From: Camarhynchus parvulus | Taxonomy: Eukaryota; Chordata; Aves; Passeriformes; Thraupidae | DNA length: 64,000 nt | Assembly (NCBI RefSeq): GCF_901933205.1 | Contig: NC_044573.1 | Coordinates: 34,692,993-34,756,992 of the forward strand | Reading direction: 5' to 3' | In this document: positions 61,101 to 64,000 of the stretch, piece after piece | Layout of the letters: each line of letters starts with the position of its first letter | How positions within the stretch are numbered: the stretch's first letter is position 1 | Translations under genes and position numbers: made by a program | The notes under the pieces: model-generated | What the model was told of the DNA's origin: nothing | Databases searched by the model: none | Seen by the model: only the letters and a program-made list of their open reading frames with translations

Positions 61101-62330
61101 CTCATTTCAAGACATCTTGGACAATATCAGGTCATTTACATTTGCTAAGTCATCTACATATTGAAAACATTACAAATGTACATCTATGCAGCTGAATGCT
61201 TCAAATTCCTCAAAATAATAATTTTTCCTTTTTAAACTGGGGGAGGAAGGGGAATGAGGGTTTTAGCACCGCATCAGCAACACTACTCACAGTCAACTGT
61301 GTCAGTCTTACTGAAAGGCAAGAAACATGTTATTTTCCTTAACACCAGTTTAACCCATTCTCTGATTTCTAATGAGAACTCTGATAGTGCAGTTCAAGAA
61401 TTCCAGCACTTGTAGAAATTGCTTCTTTTTAAGCACAAGAAATTGTATAAGTTCCACTGTATCATCAAGTATACACACTTTTCTCACATACAAATCATCA
61501 TGGGGCCAAGTCACAGGCAAACCCATAAGCATGTTAAGAATGCCTCCCCCATGTGAGGGTCACTCATATGTTATTCACTAAATCTTCTCTCCCCCTACCT
61601 CAGGAATCTTCTATAGGCATTCACAGTGGCGTGAATGAGATTGTACTGCCAATTCACAAAGCGATTCCTCCTTTCCTGTGAGGCAGGAAGACGAGTAGGA
61701 CCAAATCAGGCTATTTTATACCTACCAAGAAAAGCTGAGAACTTCACTTACCCACCTACAAGCTCAGAAAAAACAGGATGGGCTCACTGACAACAACTTG
61801 TTCTGCGCAGGTCTGTGTAGGTTCTCCTGCCACCCGCTCACGGTGCCGTTCTGAGCACCTTCCTGTAGAGACACAGCTGCCATCTGTGGTGTGTGCTTTG
61901 CTCTCCCTCATCCTCTCCCCAAGGGCAGAACCACACGTTTATTTTTGCACTGAATGAACGCTGTCCTTAGGGAGAGCCACGTGTCTGGCTGTGAACAACG
62001 CCTGCAGACAGCCCAGCTCCTGCAGAACTGCACCCCTTCTGCATGTCTGCTCACACCCCACATTCACCCCCACAGGGGTACCATGTGCCCTAGCACATGG
62101 AAGGATGTGGGGTGTCAACAGAGCCAAGCTGGCACAGCAGGACGAAATCAAGACATACGGAGAACAGAAAAACCAAGGCACTCCTGTGACCAGTAACGCG
62201 CTCCACAGTTCAGGAGGAATTTCACATGCAGTTACCTCAAGCCCCTCCAAACAAGTCTACTTCCCCCTTCTAGCACTTGTATCTTGTGATAAAATGCAGA
62301 ATTATGAACACAATGCAAAATGTTGAAAAA
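58151..62330. other. Intergenic sequence downstream of VIT
   Basis: No exon, transposon or RNA gene is recognised. Open frames such as 60428-60844 (+) and 61939-62250 (-) have no family resemblance. There is a G-rich patch at about 61240-61260. Confidence 0.55.
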
Positions 62331-62335
62331 TAGTA

Positions 62336-62341
62336 TTTATT
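62336..62341 (-). terminator. Candidate minus-strand poly(A) signal AATAAA
   Basis: On the minus strand, AATAAA is followed after about 25 nt by CATTGTGTTC, a GU-rich element. It could be the distal end of the convergent gene. Confidence 0.3.
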
Positions 62342-62598
62342 AGCACCCAATTTACATAATTATATGGTACAAATGACACTTGCTGCTGCAACATTAAATA
62401 AAGCTGCTCTTAAAAACCATTGCTTATTTCTGGAAGTCTGTGTGATTTTGCTCAGCACAGAATGCGGGTACAGTACACAGATACCCCACTTCACTACTGC
62501 CATACCAACACAAATACCTGCATGGTTACCTCAATGGGGTCTCATTTTAAATGGCACACTAACATAAGCAGATCTATATAATTTTAAATGACAAAATA

Positions 62599-62604
62599 TT
62601 TATT
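62599..62604 (-). terminator. Candidate minus-strand poly(A) signal AATAAA (second)
   Basis: On the minus strand, AATAAA is followed after about 35 nt by TTATGTTAGTGTGCC, also GU-rich. It could be a proximal alternative to 62336. Confidence 0.3.
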
Positions 62605-64000
62605 TGACTTATTCAGGCAAGTGAATGTAGCTTTAAATATAACCTATCCAAGAAGTTTCACAAAATATGAATTGCAGTGAAAAAGAGAAAGTTCAGGGCT
62701 GCACTTGAGAAGCTCAAAATTACACTGGCATATTTCAAAATAATCTCCCTCTGAATTTTCTATCTTTGCCATTTTAGATATTTATCCAGCATTTTAAACT
62801 ACTGAGTTTTAGTAAGAAGTTTAAGACTAAGTTTCTGAATAAGCATTTCCATTTAAAGCAAAAATTTATACTTGTAATAATAAATGCTAAACAAATCTTT
62901 GGAGATTGAATCACTTTCCTTTTTCTCATGTCCCATGATTAATAAGCCTTTTCAAAATTATGAAATATATTACATTTATGGATGCTTACTCTCAAGAAAA
63001 CTATTTCCTTCATAAATTAGAAAACAGAATTTCTCACTCAAAATAACATTCACTTTTGTACAACAGTTGCATTTAAACAAGGTAATTTTGGTGGTACTGC
63101 AATTCTGACACAGCCTTGTACTGAGCCATACACAAAAAACTGACAAGTAGACTATTACTCAACAAGTAGGTACTTCTCATTTGGATCCAAAATTCTGCAA
63201 GATACTTGAAGACCAACATTGTTTCAAAGTAGTCATTCAAAACTGGTGTATAAAATCATAACCTAGCCACACTTCTGAAGGGGAATCTTAATTTCCTTAA
63301 GCTGTTTGTCTACCAGCCACAGTAGCCTTTTCATATCAACAATCTGCAATGGAAGTGACCCAAAACAGAAGGGAAGCCACTGAAATTACTAACATGTTAG
63401 TGGTTATCACCTATAGTAACTTCTCCTAAAGAGAGCTGTCAGGTATCTCTAAGTTCCAGCAGAAAAGAAAAAAGTGTATTAATATAGGCAACAACAACAA
63501 AAAAAATTCCTAGCTACAGTCCATATGGCAAAGAAATTTGTCTTTTTCAGCCTGACAGTTAACTGGAGATAATTATGCAAAATACAATGCAAAGCTGACA
63601 AGCGTCAACAGAGAACCTTACAGCAACAAAAGTCATCTCATCATGGAGTTCCTTCTACAAGTTTTTCCAGATGCACTATTCAAGGAAAAAATAACACAAG
63701 ACCACTTTTCAGTTTGCTTGGACTATAAAGGTACAAGAAATCATTAGCTAGCATGCTCAGTTTGCATTTCCAAAAGAAGCGCTAACACATATGAGACACT
63801 TTTCAAAACTGATGCACATTTGCAAATGTCCAACTTCAAGGAAACAATTCTAGGAGCCATATATCTGAAAACAAGCTACATTCGAAAGCACTGTATCTTG
63901 ATGACAGGAAGCATAAAAAAATAAATTCTTAATGGAAAAATATTAGCTTGAAGTCCATCATTTATCCCTTATACAATGTTTTTGGCTGCTTTTCACAAGT

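Larger units (their letters stand above)
62331..64000 (-). other. AT-rich non-coding sequence; possible 3'UTR of a convergent gene (STRN by synteny)
   Basis: The sequence is strongly AT-rich, free of recognisable repeats and without long frames. In human the next gene is STRN, transcribed towards VIT, so its long 3'UTR would be expected to enter the window from the right on the minus strand. Two minus-strand AATAAA hexamers sit at the left edge. No STRN coding exon (WD40 end) is visible, so the assignment is by synteny only. Confidence 0.25.

Overview
This is a vertebrate nuclear window, almost certainly from a bird and probably a songbird. Two 3'-end fragments of CR1 LINEs (the dominant avian retroposon) lie in introns. 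One intron carries an LTR that I recognise from memory as a type common in passerine genomes. Gene density is low, introns are long, and every intron follows GT-AG or GC-AG rules.

The window holds one protein-coding gene that I can reconstruct completely: vitrin (VIT, called akhirin in chick work), on the + strand. Sixteen coding exons between 19827 and 56822 join in one frame to 2136 nt, or 711 codons plus stop. The encoded protein has a signal peptide, an LCCL domain, a long low-complexity Thr/Pro-rich linker and two von Willebrand factor A (vWA) domains, which is the vitrin architecture. A TATA-containing promoter and a non-coding first exon are proposed near 5936-6291. This would give a first intron of 13.5 kb.

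Layout: 1-5930 is non-coding upstream sequence. 5936-6291 is the putative promoter and exon 1. 6292-19787 is intron 1. 19788-24758 holds the signal-peptide and LCCL exons. 29342-49546 holds seven linker exons, all of phase 1-1 and so individually skippable in frame. 52197-53780 holds the first vWA domain. 55803-56822 holds the second vWA domain and the stop codon. The 3'UTR follows, with candidate poly(A) signals at 57493 and 58124. From about 58.2 kb to the end I see no coding sequence. In human, VIT and STRN converge tail to tail, so minus-strand AATAAA hexamers at 62336 and 62599 may mark the 3' end of STRN, but I see no STRN coding sequence and this is inference.

Points of interest are a GC-AG intron, tandem in-frame donors 18 nt apart, a possible extra linker cassette exon, and an incomplete metal site in the first vWA domain. 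Others are an LTR with sense-strand poly(A) signals inside the exons for that domain, a perfect 17-bp-arm hairpin, a CpG-rich intronic element with a C(UUCG)G hairpin, and a sharp GC3 rise in one exon. I found no undescribed multi-gene system. The novelty here lies in gene structure and non-coding elements.
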